Part shown: positions 54,390 through 62,865 of the stretch, in pieces
Position numbering within the stretch: position 1 is the stretch's first letter
Layout of the letters: the number at the start of each line of letters is the position of its first letter
NCBI GenBank assembly: GCA_018432935.1
Contig: JAHDSF010000011.1
Location: forward strand, 1-64,000
Reading direction: 5' to 3'
DNA length: 64,000 nucleotides
From: Rhodospirillales bacterium
GTDB taxonomy: Bacteria; Pseudomonadota; Alphaproteobacteria; Rhodospirillales; Shumkoniaceae
Position numbers and translations under genes: made by a program
The notes under the pieces: model-generated
What the model was told of the DNA's origin: nothing
Databases searched by the model: none
Seen by the model: only the letters and a program-made list of their open reading frames with translations

Positions 54390-54641
54390 ATGAGCGCACT
54401 TGCGATGTCGATCGAGCAGCTTCAGGACTGCATCGATCGTTATGGTGAGGACCTGACCACCTGGCCCGAGAACGAGCGACTCCAGGCGGACACCCTTCTT
54501 GCGTCCTCGGAACCGGCGCGGGCCCTGCTCGCCGAGGCCGAGCAGCGGGCCGTTGCCCTGCGCACGGCCGCGCCGAAGGCCCCCCCGGGACTGGTCGACA
54601 GGATTCTGAAGGCCGCCGGCGTCCCGCCCAAGAAGCCATAG
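54390..54641 (+). CDS. Small protein with LTTWPE domain, unknown function
   Basis: 83 residues from the ATG at 54390; the frame is open upstream to a GTG at 54309 that overlaps the fliS stop and is an alternative start. CIDRYGEDLTTWPENERLQA and SSEPARALLAEAEQRAVALR match the N-terminal domain of the anti-sigma candidate at 49.5 kb. It has no membrane helix. The domain is shared by two loci near sigma factors and flagellin, so it may bind a sigma factor or a flagellar protein; that is inference. Confidence 0.7.
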   Translation: MSALAMSIEQLQDCIDRYGEDLTTWPENERLQADTLLASSEPARALLAEAEQRAVALRTAAPKAPPGLVDRILKAAGVPPKKP

Positions 54642-54664
54642 CTCCGACGCCCCGATGAGTTTTT

Positions 54665-54696
54665 GCCCCGCCCCCCCTGAGCGGGAAAGGCGGGGC
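54665..54696. other. Stem-loop upstream of flgD
   Basis: GCCCCGCC and GGCGGGGC pair across a 16-base loop, in the 187-bp gap before flgD. A T-run precedes the stem instead of following it, so it is a poor terminator on the plus strand. Rest of the gap shows no gene and no confident promoter. Confidence 0.4.
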
Positions 54697-54828
54697 TGCG
54701 TCGATTCCCCATCGACCGCCCAAGTCTTCGCCAAATAGCCCGCTTGGATCGGCCGCGCCGCTCGTACCAACCCGCAGATAGGCCACCTCGCCCCATGGCG
54801 ATCCGGCCGCAACTGCGGAGCGGCACCC

Positions 54829-55485
54829 ATGACCACCGTCAGCGACGTTTCGAACACCACCGGCAGCACGAACACCTCCGCTGCCAGCAGCTGGGCCGCG
54901 AGCTACGACACCTTCCTACAGCTTCTCTGCACCCAACTCGAAAACCAGAACCCGCTGGATCCGCTCGACAGCACCGAGTTTGTCACCCAGCTGGCGCAGT
55001 ATTCGGCTCTCGAGCAGCAGATCAGCACCAACGACAAGCTGGAATCGGTGCTCTCGGCGCTCGACGGCTGCTCGGGGTCCTTCGCCGTGTCCTACATCGG
55101 ACGCACCGTCGAGGCCGTGGCCGACACCGTCACTATCGATCAGGGTGAGGGCGCCGAATGGATCTACAACCTCGGCTCCGCCGCCGAGGAGGTCACCCTG
55201 GAGATCACCGACGATCAGGGCGAGGTCGTCTGGAGCGGCAGCGGCGAAACCTCGGCAGGCCGCCACACGCTGGAGTGGGACGGTTGCGATAGCGCGGGCA
55301 AGCCTTTGCCCGACGGCAGCTACACCCTGAAGGTGACCGCAACCGACGCCGACGGCAAAGCAGTCACGTCCACCACCTGCATCCGCGGCACCGTGACCGG
55401 CGTCGATACCTCCAGCGGCACCACCGTCCTCGAGCTCGGCGACACCGAGGTCGAGCTCGAGAACGTGGTTCGCGTCACCGCCTGA
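54829..55485 (+). CDS. flgD: Flagellar hook-assembly scaffold FlgD
   Basis: 218 residues. YDTFLQLLCTQLENQNPLDP and STEFVTQLAQYSALEQQIST form the N-terminal FlgD signature. Fibronectin-III/Tudor-like beta domains follow (GEVVWSGSGETSAGRHTLEW region, PDGSYTLKVTATDADG). It forms the temporary cap on which the hook protein assembles and is shed later. It lies 13 bp before flgE. The N-terminal Thr/Ser-rich tail is short. Confidence 0.92.
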   Translation: MTTVSDVSNTTGSTNTSAASSWAASYDTFLQLLCTQLENQNPLDPLDSTEFVTQLAQYSALEQQISTNDKLESVLSALDGCSGSFAVSYIGRTVEAVADTVTIDQGEGAEWIYNLGSAAEEVTLEITDDQGEVVWSGSGETSAGRHTLEWDGCDSAGKPLPDGSYTLKVTATDADGKAVTSTTCIRGTVTGVDTSSGTTVLELGDTEVELENVVRVTA

Positions 55486-55498
55486 CAGGGGGGCTGCG

Positions 55499-56740
55499 AT
55501 GAGCTTGAACGGCGCGATGAACACGGCCGTCTCGGCGCTCAAGGCCCAGGGCCAGGCGCTTTCGATGGTCTCCACGAACCTCGCGAACTCGTCCACCGTC
55601 GGCTACAAGTCGACGCACGCCCGCTTCGCCACCCTGGTCACCGAGATGGCCAGCGGCACCGCCTTCGCCGGCGGCGGGGTCACCTCGTCGGCGCGCCAGA
55701 ACGTCAGCGCCCAGGGGCTGATCGAACCGAGCAGCAACAGCACCGACATCGCAATCGACGGCAACGGCATGTTCGTCGTCGCGACCAGGCCGGGCGGCGG
55801 CTCCCACTACTACACGCGGAACGGCGAGTTCGACACCGACGAGGACGGCTACCTGGTCGCCAACGGCTACTACCTGATGGGCTGGGCGACCGACGCCGCA
55901 GGGAACGTGGCGAACCCGGACGACGCCACGCTCCAGGTCATCAACATCAACGCCCGCAACCAGTCGGCCAAGGCGACCACCGAGATCGGCCTGGATTCGA
56001 ACCTGCCCTCGACGGCGGCCGTCGGCGACACCTACACGGCGACGCTCGAGGTCATCGACTCGCTCGGCAACTCCCATTCCTTGACCGCGACCTACGAGAA
56101 GACCGGCGACAACACCTGGGAACTGAGCGTCAGCGACCCGTGGCTGTCCTCGGACACCGGCACGCCGCCGACCTCCTCGGGAACCAGCGCGACCACCGTC
56201 ATCACCCTCAACTTCACCGACGAAGGCGTTCTCGATACGACGGTGCCCGATCCCGCGACCTTGTCCATCACCGGCTGGACCACCGCGGCGGCCGACAGCT
56301 CGATCAGCCTCGATCTCGCCAGCCTGAGCCAGCTTTCCGACGATTACGACGTCGGCACCATCTCGCAGGACGGCTTCGCGACCGGCGATCTGGAATCGCT
56401 CTCGGTCGACTCCGACGGGACGATCTTCGCGATCTACGACAATGGCCAGTCGATGCCGATCTACAAGATCGCGGTCGCCACCTTCGCCAACTACAACGGC
56501 CTGACCGCGATGAGCGACAACGTCTACGCCGAGAGCGGCGACTCCGGGATTCCCAACCTTTGCGTCGCCGGCAGCGACGGAGCCGGCGAGATCCGGGGCA
56601 ACGCGGTCGAGGCCTCGAACGTCGACACCGCCGACGAGTTCACCCGCATGATCGTGGCGCAGCAGGCCTACTCGGCTGCCTCGCAGATCATCAGCACGGT
56701 GCAGGACATGTACGACGACCTGATGGCCGCCGTGCGGTGA
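55499..56740 (+). CDS. flgE: Flagellar hook protein FlgE
   Basis: 413 residues. The N-terminal rod-type signature (SLNGAMNTAVSALKAQGQAL, STNLANSSTVGYKS) and the C-terminal one (NAVEASNVDTADEFTRMIVA, QQAYSAASQIISTVQDM) are intact, with a variable D2 domain between. AGGGGGG precedes the ATG. It forms the flexible joint between rod and filament, built on the FlgD cap encoded immediately upstream. Confidence 0.93.
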   Translation: MSLNGAMNTAVSALKAQGQALSMVSTNLANSSTVGYKSTHARFATLVTEMASGTAFAGGGVTSSARQNVSAQGLIEPSSNSTDIAIDGNGMFVVATRPGGGSHYYTRNGEFDTDEDGYLVANGYYLMGWATDAAGNVANPDDATLQVININARNQSAKATTEIGLDSNLPSTAAVGDTYTATLEVIDSLGNSHSLTATYEKTGDNTWELSVSDPWLSSDTGTPPTSSGTSATTVITLNFTDEGVLDTTVPDPATLSITGWTTAAADSSISLDLASLSQLSDDYDVGTISQDGFATGDLESLSVDSDGTIFAIYDNGQSMPIYKIAVATFANYNGLTAMSDNVYAESGDSGIPNLCVAGSDGAGEIRGNAVEASNVDTADEFTRMIVAQQAYSAASQIISTVQDMYDDLMAAVR

Positions 56741-56759
56741 GCAGCAGAGGGAAAAAGCA

Positions 56760-57092
56760 ATGACGAAAAGCCGTCACCTTCACCTTTCCCCGGTCGAACA
56801 CAAGGCCAAGCGCACTCTCGCCCAGGTCGCGCGCGCCCTGGACCCCGAGGCGATCGGTCCCGACGAGGCTCTCGAGCTGGCCCACACGATCGCCGATTCG
56901 CTGAGCCGGCTGCCGCCCGATCAGACGCTGATCCTGCGGCGCAAGGTGGGGGTCGCGGTCGGGGAGCTCGAGGCGCTGATCGAAGAGCTCAAGGGCGAGC
57001 TTTCGGCGGTTGGCCGGGATCTCGACAAGGTCGCCGCCCACAGCGGCGCCGCCGCGGCGTACACGCGGCGCGCGTCCGGCGGGCAGCGCTGA
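56760..57092 (+). CDS. Small flagellar-locus protein, unknown
   Basis: 110 residues, charged and helical, with a probable coiled coil (VGELEALIEELKGELSAVGR) and no signal or membrane segment. GAGGGAAA precedes the ATG. It lies 19 bp after flgE and 12 bp before the FlgN-like gene, so it should be co-transcribed with hook genes. I do not recognise a family. Confidence 0.75.
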   Translation: MTKSRHLHLSPVEHKAKRTLAQVARALDPEAIGPDEALELAHTIADSLSRLPPDQTLILRRKVGVAVGELEALIEELKGELSAVGRDLDKVAAHSGAAAAYTRRASGGQR

Positions 57093-57104
57093 ACGGAGGC
57101 ACCC

Positions 57105-57563
57105 ATGTCCAACACGGCCCTTCCACGCCCCGCTGAAGTCCATGAACAGGAGGCCCGCACCCTGCTTGCCGTGGTGCGAGAGCTGTGCATGGTGATGAGA
57201 GAGGAGAACGAGCAGCTCGCCCACCGTGTGCCGGCCGGCCTCACAGTGGTCATCGATCGCAAGATCACCCTCAGCGATGAATACCAGCGGCTTTGGCACA
57301 GCGTTCTCGGTGCCGGCCCCGAGATGCTGGCCGAGCGCCCCGAAATCGTTCGCGACCTGGTCGCATCGGTGGGCGACCTGCGCCGATTGACCGCCGAGAA
57401 CATGCGGCGCCTCGAAGGCGCGGCCGACGCTTCGCGCCGCCGCATCGAGGCGGTGATGGAGGCGATCCGCGAGCAGGATGCCAGGGTGCGCGGATACCGA
57501 CCTGACGGAGCGCCGCGGACCAGCGCATCCGCGCCGGCCACCGTTCCCTGCCGACGGGCCTGA
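57105..57563 (+). CDS. FlgN-like export chaperone candidate
   Basis: 152 residues, helical, with a heptad-like N-terminal half (LLAVVRELCMVMREENEQLA) and no signal peptide. Length, helical pattern and its position directly before flgK and flgL match FlgN, the chaperone for the two hook-filament junction proteins. I see no diagnostic motif beyond that. It ends 5 bp before flgK. Confidence 0.6.
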   Translation: MSNTALPRPAEVHEQEARTLLAVVRELCMVMREENEQLAHRVPAGLTVVIDRKITLSDEYQRLWHSVLGAGPEMLAERPEIVRDLVASVGDLRRLTAENMRRLEGAADASRRRIEAVMEAIREQDARVRGYRPDGAPRTSASAPATVPCRRA

Positions 57564-57568
57564 CCCCC

Positions 57569-59302
57569 ATGTCCCTCAACGCCGCCCTCGTCAGCGCCAC
57601 CAGCTCGCTGCGCGCGCTCCAGGTCCAGATGGCGGTCGCTGCGGCGAACATCAGCAACGCGGATACCGCGGGCTATACCAGGAAGGCGGCCGACCAGACC
57701 TCGACCGTCAGCGGCGGGCTGTGCACCGGGGTTGCGATCACCGGCATCACCAGCTCGGTCAGCATGTACCTGGTCCGCAGCATCGTCGAGGCGACCTCGG
57801 CCAACGGCCAGGCTTCGGTCGCCGACGAGTTCCTGGCCAGGCTGGCCGACCTGATGGGGACGCTGTCCAGCGACAGCGACACCGCCGGAGACACGCTCGC
57901 CACCGCCCTTTCCGAGCTGGAGAGCGCTCTCGACGAGCTGGCGACGACACCAGAAAGCGAAACCCTGGCAAACCAGGTCGTGCAGATCCTGGATCGGATC
58001 GGAGGCGATCTGCGGGACCTGTCCAATGCCGTCCAGGCACTGCGTGCAGAGGCCGACGGCAAGATCGCCACCACCGTCTCCGACGCCAACGACGCGCTCG
58101 CCACGATCGGCAAGCTCAACGAGACGATCGTGCGCGCCAAGGCCCTGGGGCAGTCGACCGCCGATCTCGAGGACCAGCGAGCGAACGCGCTGCTGACCGT
58201 GGCAAGCGCACTCGACGTCAGCTACTACGTCGACTCGACAGGTCGCATGACGGTCTACACAAAATCGGGTCAGGCGCTCGTCAACTCCTCCGTCCATCCA
58301 TTGGCGTACGAACCCGCCGGCGCAGTGGACGCCTCGACCGTCTTCGGCGCGATCACGGTCAACGGCACCGACATCACCAATGACATCGGCTCCGGAGCCC
58401 TGGCCGCGCTGGTCGAGCTTCGCGACATCACGCTGCCCGCGGTCCAGGACGAGCTCGATATGCTCGCCACGACGCTGGCGGACTCCCTCAACGCCGCCGC
58501 CAATGCCGGAACCTCCATCCCGCCACCCTCCTCCCTCACCGCCACCCGGGTGTCGTCGTCGGGCGACGCGTTCTCGGGCAGCGGCACCCTGCGGGTTGCG
58601 GTCACCGACACCGACGGCGCCGCGGTCACGGTCGTCGATCTCGACCTCTCCTCCTACGCAACGGTCGGCGACCTCGTCAGCGCGCTCGATGCGATCGGGG
58701 GGATGTCGGCCAGCATCGACGCCGAGGGCCACCTTGCCCTGGTTGCCGACGACGCGGCCAACGGCATCGCGCTCGCCGACGTCAGCTCGTCGGTCGGCTG
58801 CGAGGGCGTTTCGGCCTGGTTCGGCTTCAACGACATCCTGGTCGGCGACGGCGCGGGGTCGCTGGCGGTGCGGGGCTCGCTGGTCGGCGATGCGAACCTG
58901 TTCCCGGTCGGCCGGCTCGACAGTTCCGCCGCGACGCCGTCCCTCGGGGCGACCGTCGTCTCCACGGCAGCGGGAGCGCAGGCCTCGGCACTGGCCGACG
59001 CCTTGCGCGGGGCAGGCTTCGCCAGCGCGGGCGGCCTGGGAGCCCGCGACGGCAGCTTCGCGGATTACGCTGCCGCCATCGTCGGTGACGTCGCGGTGCG
59101 GGCGTCGTCCGCGGACTCCGTCGCCTCCGGTGCCCAGACCACCCTCGCCGCCCTGACCGACAGCTTCGCGTCGCAGTACGGTGTCAACGTCGACGAGGAG
59201 ACGGCGCGGATCGCTGCGCTGGAGAACGCCTACGCGGCGTCCTCCCAGGTGCTCAGCGCGGTGGACGAGATGTTCCACGCCTTGCTCGATGCGGTCAAAT
59301 AG
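57569..59302 (+). CDS. flgK: Flagellar hook-associated protein FlgK
   Basis: 577 residues. The N-terminal signature SATSSLRALQVQMAVAAANI followed by SNADTAGYTRKA and the C-terminal SSQVLSAVDEMFHALLDAV are intact. The region at about 100-240 carries the FlgK coiled coil (NDALATIGKLNETIVRAKAL) before the variable domains. It forms the first junction ring between hook and filament. Followed by flgL, 21 bp away. Confidence 0.93.
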   Translation: MSLNAALVSATSSLRALQVQMAVAAANISNADTAGYTRKAADQTSTVSGGLCTGVAITGITSSVSMYLVRSIVEATSANGQASVADEFLARLADLMGTLSSDSDTAGDTLATALSELESALDELATTPESETLANQVVQILDRIGGDLRDLSNAVQALRAEADGKIATTVSDANDALATIGKLNETIVRAKALGQSTADLEDQRANALLTVASALDVSYYVDSTGRMTVYTKSGQALVNSSVHPLAYEPAGAVDASTVFGAITVNGTDITNDIGSGALAALVELRDITLPAVQDELDMLATTLADSLNAAANAGTSIPPPSSLTATRVSSSGDAFSGSGTLRVAVTDTDGAAVTVVDLDLSSYATVGDLVSALDAIGGMSASIDAEGHLALVADDAANGIALADVSSSVGCEGVSAWFGFNDILVGDGAGSLAVRGSLVGDANLFPVGRLDSSAATPSLGATVVSTAAGAQASALADALRGAGFASAGGLGARDGSFADYAAAIVGDVAVRASSADSVASGAQTTLAALTDSFASQYGVNVDEETARIAALENAYAASSQVLSAVDEMFHALLDAVK

Positions 59303-59323
59303 GGGCAGCGGAGAAAGCAGCCG

Positions 59324-60232
59324 ATGGAACGCGTCTCAACGGCGGGCCTCACCCAGACGATGCTGGCCCTGACCCTGGCGACCCAGTCGCGGATGGCCGA
59401 GAAGCAGGTGCAACAGGCCTCCAGCCTGCTTTCCACCACCTACGCGGGTCTGGGCTCGAAGAGCGGCACGATCATCTCGCTCGAAAGCGAGCTTAGCCGC
59501 CTGATGACGTGGTCGGACAACACGCAACTGGCCCTCAGCCGGGTCGAGGCGATGTCCGCAACGCTCGGCGATATGACGGATCTCATGACGACACTGCGGT
59601 CCACTCTCGGCAGCGCGCTCTCCGAGACGTCCGACGTCAACACGCTCAACCAGGAAGGACTGGCCACTCTCGAAGATCTCGCGGACTTCCTGAACCTGCA
59701 GATGGACGGCCGCTACCTGTTCGCCGGCGCATTGACCAAAGACCCGCCGGTTCCGAACGAGGCGTCGGCCTATCCAGTGCCGACGGTGCCTTCTTCGGCG
59801 GATTTCTCCTACTACGTGGGCGACGACGCCGTTTCGTCGGTCCGAATCTCGGCCAACCAGACGGTCGCGTACGGCGTCACCGCGGACGAGCCGGCCTTCG
59901 AGAAGGCGATCCGCGCGGCAGGCCTGCTTGCCAACATGGCCACCAACCCGGTGGACACCGCCGCCGTCGAGGAGGCGTACGCGCTGGCAACCGAGGCGCT
60001 GGACGGGATGCTTGCCATCCAGGGTTCTCTCTCGGTCACCGCGGGCCGCCTGGAGGGGGCAATTGCGCGTCAGGAAACCTCGGCCGCCACCGTCGAGCAA
60101 TTGGCAAAGGACATCAAATCTGCGGATATGGCCGAGATCACGGTCAAGCTGGCCGAGTATGAAGCCATTCTCCAGGCTTCTTATTCGGCGCTGGCAACCT
60201 TGTCTTCTCTCAGCCTAACGCGGTATCTCTAG
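59324..60232 (+). CDS. flgL: Flagellar hook-associated protein FlgL
   Basis: 302 residues, related to flagellin. The N-terminal helix (MAEKQVQQASSLLSTTYAGL) and LNLQMDGRYLFAGALTKDPP are FlgL signatures; the C-terminus (AEYEAILQASYSALATLSSL) packs against FlgK. It forms the second junction ring. It is the last gene of the flagellar run visible here; motor and export genes lie elsewhere. Confidence 0.92.
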   Translation: MERVSTAGLTQTMLALTLATQSRMAEKQVQQASSLLSTTYAGLGSKSGTIISLESELSRLMTWSDNTQLALSRVEAMSATLGDMTDLMTTLRSTLGSALSETSDVNTLNQEGLATLEDLADFLNLQMDGRYLFAGALTKDPPVPNEASAYPVPTVPSSADFSYYVGDDAVSSVRISANQTVAYGVTADEPAFEKAIRAAGLLANMATNPVDTAAVEEAYALATEALDGMLAIQGSLSVTAGRLEGAIARQETSAATVEQLAKDIKSADMAEITVKLAEYEAILQASYSALATLSSLSLTRYL

Positions 60233-60567
60233 CCGCCATAACTCGCTCCAGTCCGCAGCTTCCCGGATGGCGAAACACCGGACCGGGCGATCCTCCGATC
60301 GGGCGAGCGGGCACCCACGCGAGGGGATGCCTGAACGGCCGGCGAGGAGGCGGCGCGCATTAGCAAGGCCGCCGTTGCCCCTGCCGCGAAGCTGGCCAAG
60401 TCAAGACTATTCCTGCGGGCTACGGGGCCGGTAGCTGCCATCGGGAGCACGCCGGAGGCGACCTCAATGCATGGTCCCTCTCCCCGCCCGCTTCCAGCCG
60501 CTGCGGTGTCACCTGCCACCAGCGCAAGGACATGCGCAGCGCCACACAGCGACTGAGGAGACCAACC
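60233..60567. other. 335-bp intergenic region, no gene seen
   Basis: I see no credible coding frame, tRNA or T-tracted terminator. GCGATCCTCCGATCGGGC is a weak inverted repeat just after flgL that might end the flagellar transcript. A promoter for the first PRC-barrel gene should lie toward the right side, and GAGGAGACC at the end is its ribosome site. Confidence 0.4.
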
Positions 60568-61782
60568 ATGCGGAAGAGACATCTTGCCATGGCTGTTCCA
60601 GCCGCGCTCTTGCTGGCAGCCCCATTAGCCTCCGCCCAGACGGCCAACCCTGCCAAGTCGCTGGGGAACCAGCAGCAGACCAGCCAGAACGCAAAGCAGC
60701 AGTCGGGGCAAACGCAAGCCTCGAGCGGCCAGTCATCGGCCCAAAACGGCCGCATCCTCGTCAGCGACGCGACGAAGCTGATGAACCTGACCCTCAAGGA
60801 CAAGCAGGGCAAGGACGCGGGGAGGATCACGTATCTCATGATCAACCCCATCAACGCGGACGTCGTCTTCGCCGTCGTCACCTCCAGCGACAACGTGACC
60901 CAGGACCAGCAGTTCGTGGCTGTGCCGTGGGACAGCATCGACGTCGCCGGCTGGCAGTCCGGCAAGAGCGACACATCGTCGATCAACCTCAAGGCGTCGC
61001 GCCAGGCGATCGACAATGCCCCCCGCTACGAGCTCGAGGACCTCGTCAGGCTGACCTCGCCTGTGGTCCAGCAGGAGGCTTTCGGCATCTTCGCCACTCC
61101 TTCCGGGCAGGCTTCCGGCTCGCAGCAGAGCCGCTCCGGGCAGGCGCAGGCCTCGAACCAGGCCGGTACGGCGGGCGGCCAAACCGGGACCTCGGCCAGC
61201 GCGTCCACCCAGAAGGGCAGCCAAGGCAGCAGCGGGCAGACGGCCAGTCAACAGTCCGGCCAATCCGGGCAGCAGAGCCAGCAGATGGCGCAGGGTCAGC
61301 AATCCGGGCAGGCGCAGCAATCCAGCCAGGGCCAGCAGATGGCGCAGGGCCAGCAGTCCGGGCAGGGCCAGCAGTCCGGGCAGCCTCACATCCTGGTCGG
61401 CGAGGGCGTGGTCGCGACGCTGAGCACTCCCCTCATGAAGCTCGACAACCAGCTGACGGGAAGCAGCGTCTACAAGACCGACGGCAGCCAGTTCGGCGAG
61501 ATCGACAAGCTGATGGTCGACGTCGAGCACGGCAAGGTCGCGTACGCCCTGATCAGCAGCGACGCCTATCTGGGGATGGGCGGCAAGTGGAGTGCGGTGC
61601 CGATCCAGGCCCTCGAGTGGTCGGGCCAGGGCCGGTACGAGCTCAACGAGCAGGCCGGCAAGCAGATCGAGGCCAAGGCGCCGGTGGATCCGACCGCCGA
61701 GCTTCCGACCCAGATTCCCGGCCAGGATCTGACCGACCTCTACAACCGCTTCGACGTCGAACCTTACTGGAACCAGTCCTGA
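60568..61782 (+). CDS. Exported protein with two PRC-barrel domains and Gln/Ser/Gly-rich linker
   Basis: 404 residues from the ATG at 60568, with GAGGAG before it. A signal peptide (AVPAALLLAAPLASA, cut before QTA) leads into a Gln-rich spacer and the first PRC-barrel (about 62-170: SDATKLMNLTLKDKQGKDAG, ITYLMINPINADVVFAVVTS). A repetitive linker follows (about 176-270) in which QQSGQ, QMAQGQQSGQ and QSSQGQQ recur. The second PRC-barrel is at about 272-370 (TDGSQFGEIDKLMVDVEHGK). It ends LYNRFDVEPYWNQS. PRC-barrels are small beta-barrels of RNA processing and photosynthetic reaction centres; the role of periplasmic ones is unknown, perhaps stress or envelope-related. Confidence 0.85.
   Translation: MRKRHLAMAVPAALLLAAPLASAQTANPAKSLGNQQQTSQNAKQQSGQTQASSGQSSAQNGRILVSDATKLMNLTLKDKQGKDAGRITYLMINPINADVVFAVVTSSDNVTQDQQFVAVPWDSIDVAGWQSGKSDTSSINLKASRQAIDNAPRYELEDLVRLTSPVVQQEAFGIFATPSGQASGSQQSRSGQAQASNQAGTAGGQTGTSASASTQKGSQGSSGQTASQQSGQSGQQSQQMAQGQQSGQAQQSSQGQQMAQGQQSGQGQQSGQPHILVGEGVVATLSTPLMKLDNQLTGSSVYKTDGSQFGEIDKLMVDVEHGKVAYALISSDAYLGMGGKWSAVPIQALEWSGQGRYELNEQAGKQIEAKAPVDPTAELPTQIPGQDLTDLYNRFDVEPYWNQS
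61261..61385 (+). repeat. In-frame direct repeats encoding the Gln/Ser/Gly linker
   Basis: A 33-bp unit starting CAGCAGATGGCGCAGGG occurs at 61279-61311 and again at 61333-61365, 54 bp apart, with few differences. Shorter GGCCAGCAGTCCGGGCAG units repeat in between and after. All stay in frame, so the linker can change length by slippage or recombination without frameshift. Confidence 0.8.
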
Positions 61783-61794
61783 CACCGACCAAGA

Positions 61795-61824
61795 AAGGCG
61801 AAGGCCGCGCGCGGCCTTCGCCTT
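61795..61824. terminator. Perfect 30-bp palindrome between the two PRC-barrel genes
   Basis: Each 15-base arm is AAGGCGAAGGCCGCG, giving a stem with no unpaired base except those needed to turn. Four bases of TT/CA follow on the plus strand, which makes a weak terminator; it may also serve the reverse strand. It starts 12 bases after the first gene's stop. Confidence 0.7.
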
Positions 61825-61854
61825 CACCACCGGAACAGACGTGAGGAGAACGAC

Positions 61855-62769
61855 ATGATGCGGAACGGCAAGCTCATTTTATCTGCCGCAGTGCTGCTGG
61901 CTTCGGCCGGCAACGTCCATGCGGCCGAGCCGACGACGGCGAGCCTGGGCGCTCCGTCGCGCGCGGACCGCGTCGTCCTTACCGACGCCGCCAACCTGCT
62001 CAATGCGACGATCCAGGACACGCAGGGCCGCGAGATCGGCGAGATGCGCTATCTCATGATCACCCCGGAAACCGGGGACGTGGTATTTGCGATCGTTTCG
62101 CCCAGCCAGGCGATCCGCCAGCCGCAGACGCTGGCGGCGATTCCTCTGGCCAGCATGGGCATCGCCGCATGGCCGGCGGACTCGTACAACGACAGGATCA
62201 ACCTGGTGGCCCCGCGCGACAAGCTGGCGGCCGCACCGCGCTACGAAATCGGCGATCTCGTCAGCCTGACCTCGCCAAGGGTTCAACGCGAGATCTACGA
62301 AATCTACATGCCGCTTTCGTCGACCTTCCCCCCGACCGCCCAGGACCGTTCGGGTGACGGCTCGATGCCCCAGATCCTGCTCGATCGGGGCATGGCGACG
62401 ACGATCCTGGACCCGCTGGCCAGGACCAGCCGGCAGATTGCAGCCGGAGAGATCCACGGCAGCGACGGCAGCCTCTACGGTGAGATAGACAACCTGATGA
62501 TCGACATTCAGCACGGGCAGGTCGCCTATGCACTGGTGAGCGGCGCACAAAGCCTGGGCATGGGCCAGCAGAACATCGCCGTCCCCCTGCAGGCCCTTCA
62601 GTGGTCCCCCGAGGGGCATTACGTGCTCGACCGGAACGCCGACCGGCAGGCGAGAAGCGACGGCAACCAGATGCCGGAGTCGGAGCCTGTCCCTGCCCGC
62701 CTGCCGATCGACGAACTCGGGAGTCTCTACTCCAGGTTCGCCGTGCCCCCCTATTGGCAGCCGGGCTGA
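61855..62769 (+). CDS. Exported PRC-barrel protein, paralogue of the preceding gene
   Basis: 304 residues. GAGGAGAAC precedes the ATG. A signal peptide (LILSAAVLLASAGNVHA) is cut near VHA-A. Two PRC-barrel regions begin at about residues 39 and 179 (TDAANLLNATIQDTQGREIG; GSDGSLYGEIDNLMIDIQHG), aligning with both barrels of the upstream gene; the long Gln/Ser/Gly linker is missing. The end YSRFAVPPYWQPG parallels the LYNRFDVEPYW tail of its neighbour. The pair arose by tandem duplication. Confidence 0.85.
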   Translation: MMRNGKLILSAAVLLASAGNVHAAEPTTASLGAPSRADRVVLTDAANLLNATIQDTQGREIGEMRYLMITPETGDVVFAIVSPSQAIRQPQTLAAIPLASMGIAAWPADSYNDRINLVAPRDKLAAAPRYEIGDLVSLTSPRVQREIYEIYMPLSSTFPPTAQDRSGDGSMPQILLDRGMATTILDPLARTSRQIAAGEIHGSDGSLYGEIDNLMIDIQHGQVAYALVSGAQSLGMGQQNIAVPLQALQWSPEGHYVLDRNADRQARSDGNQMPESEPVPARLPIDELGSLYSRFAVPPYWQPG

Positions 62770-62823
62770 TGCGCCGCCGGCTTCGGATCACCACATCCAC
62801 CGGCACCAGGAACGGAGCGTCAC

Positions 62824-62852
62824 GGAGGGGTAGAGACCCCTCCGCCCCTTTT
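62824..62852 (+). terminator. Rho-independent terminator after second PRC-barrel gene
   Basis: GGAGGGG, loop TAGAGA, CCCCTCC, then GCCCCTTTT. This is the only hairpin in the window with a clear downstream T-run. It lies between the PRC-barrel gene and the phosphatase gene. Confidence 0.75.
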
Positions 62853-62865
62853 GGCCGCAAGGTTC

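Noticed and set aside
54642-54828. A sigma-28 promoter before flgD
   Set aside because: No stretch matched both TAAA- and GCCGATAA-type boxes at the right spacing; I saw only partial pieces.
61261-61385. A CRISPR-like array
   Set aside because: Spacing is irregular, units are in frame and encode the Gln/Ser/Gly linker, and there are no cas genes.
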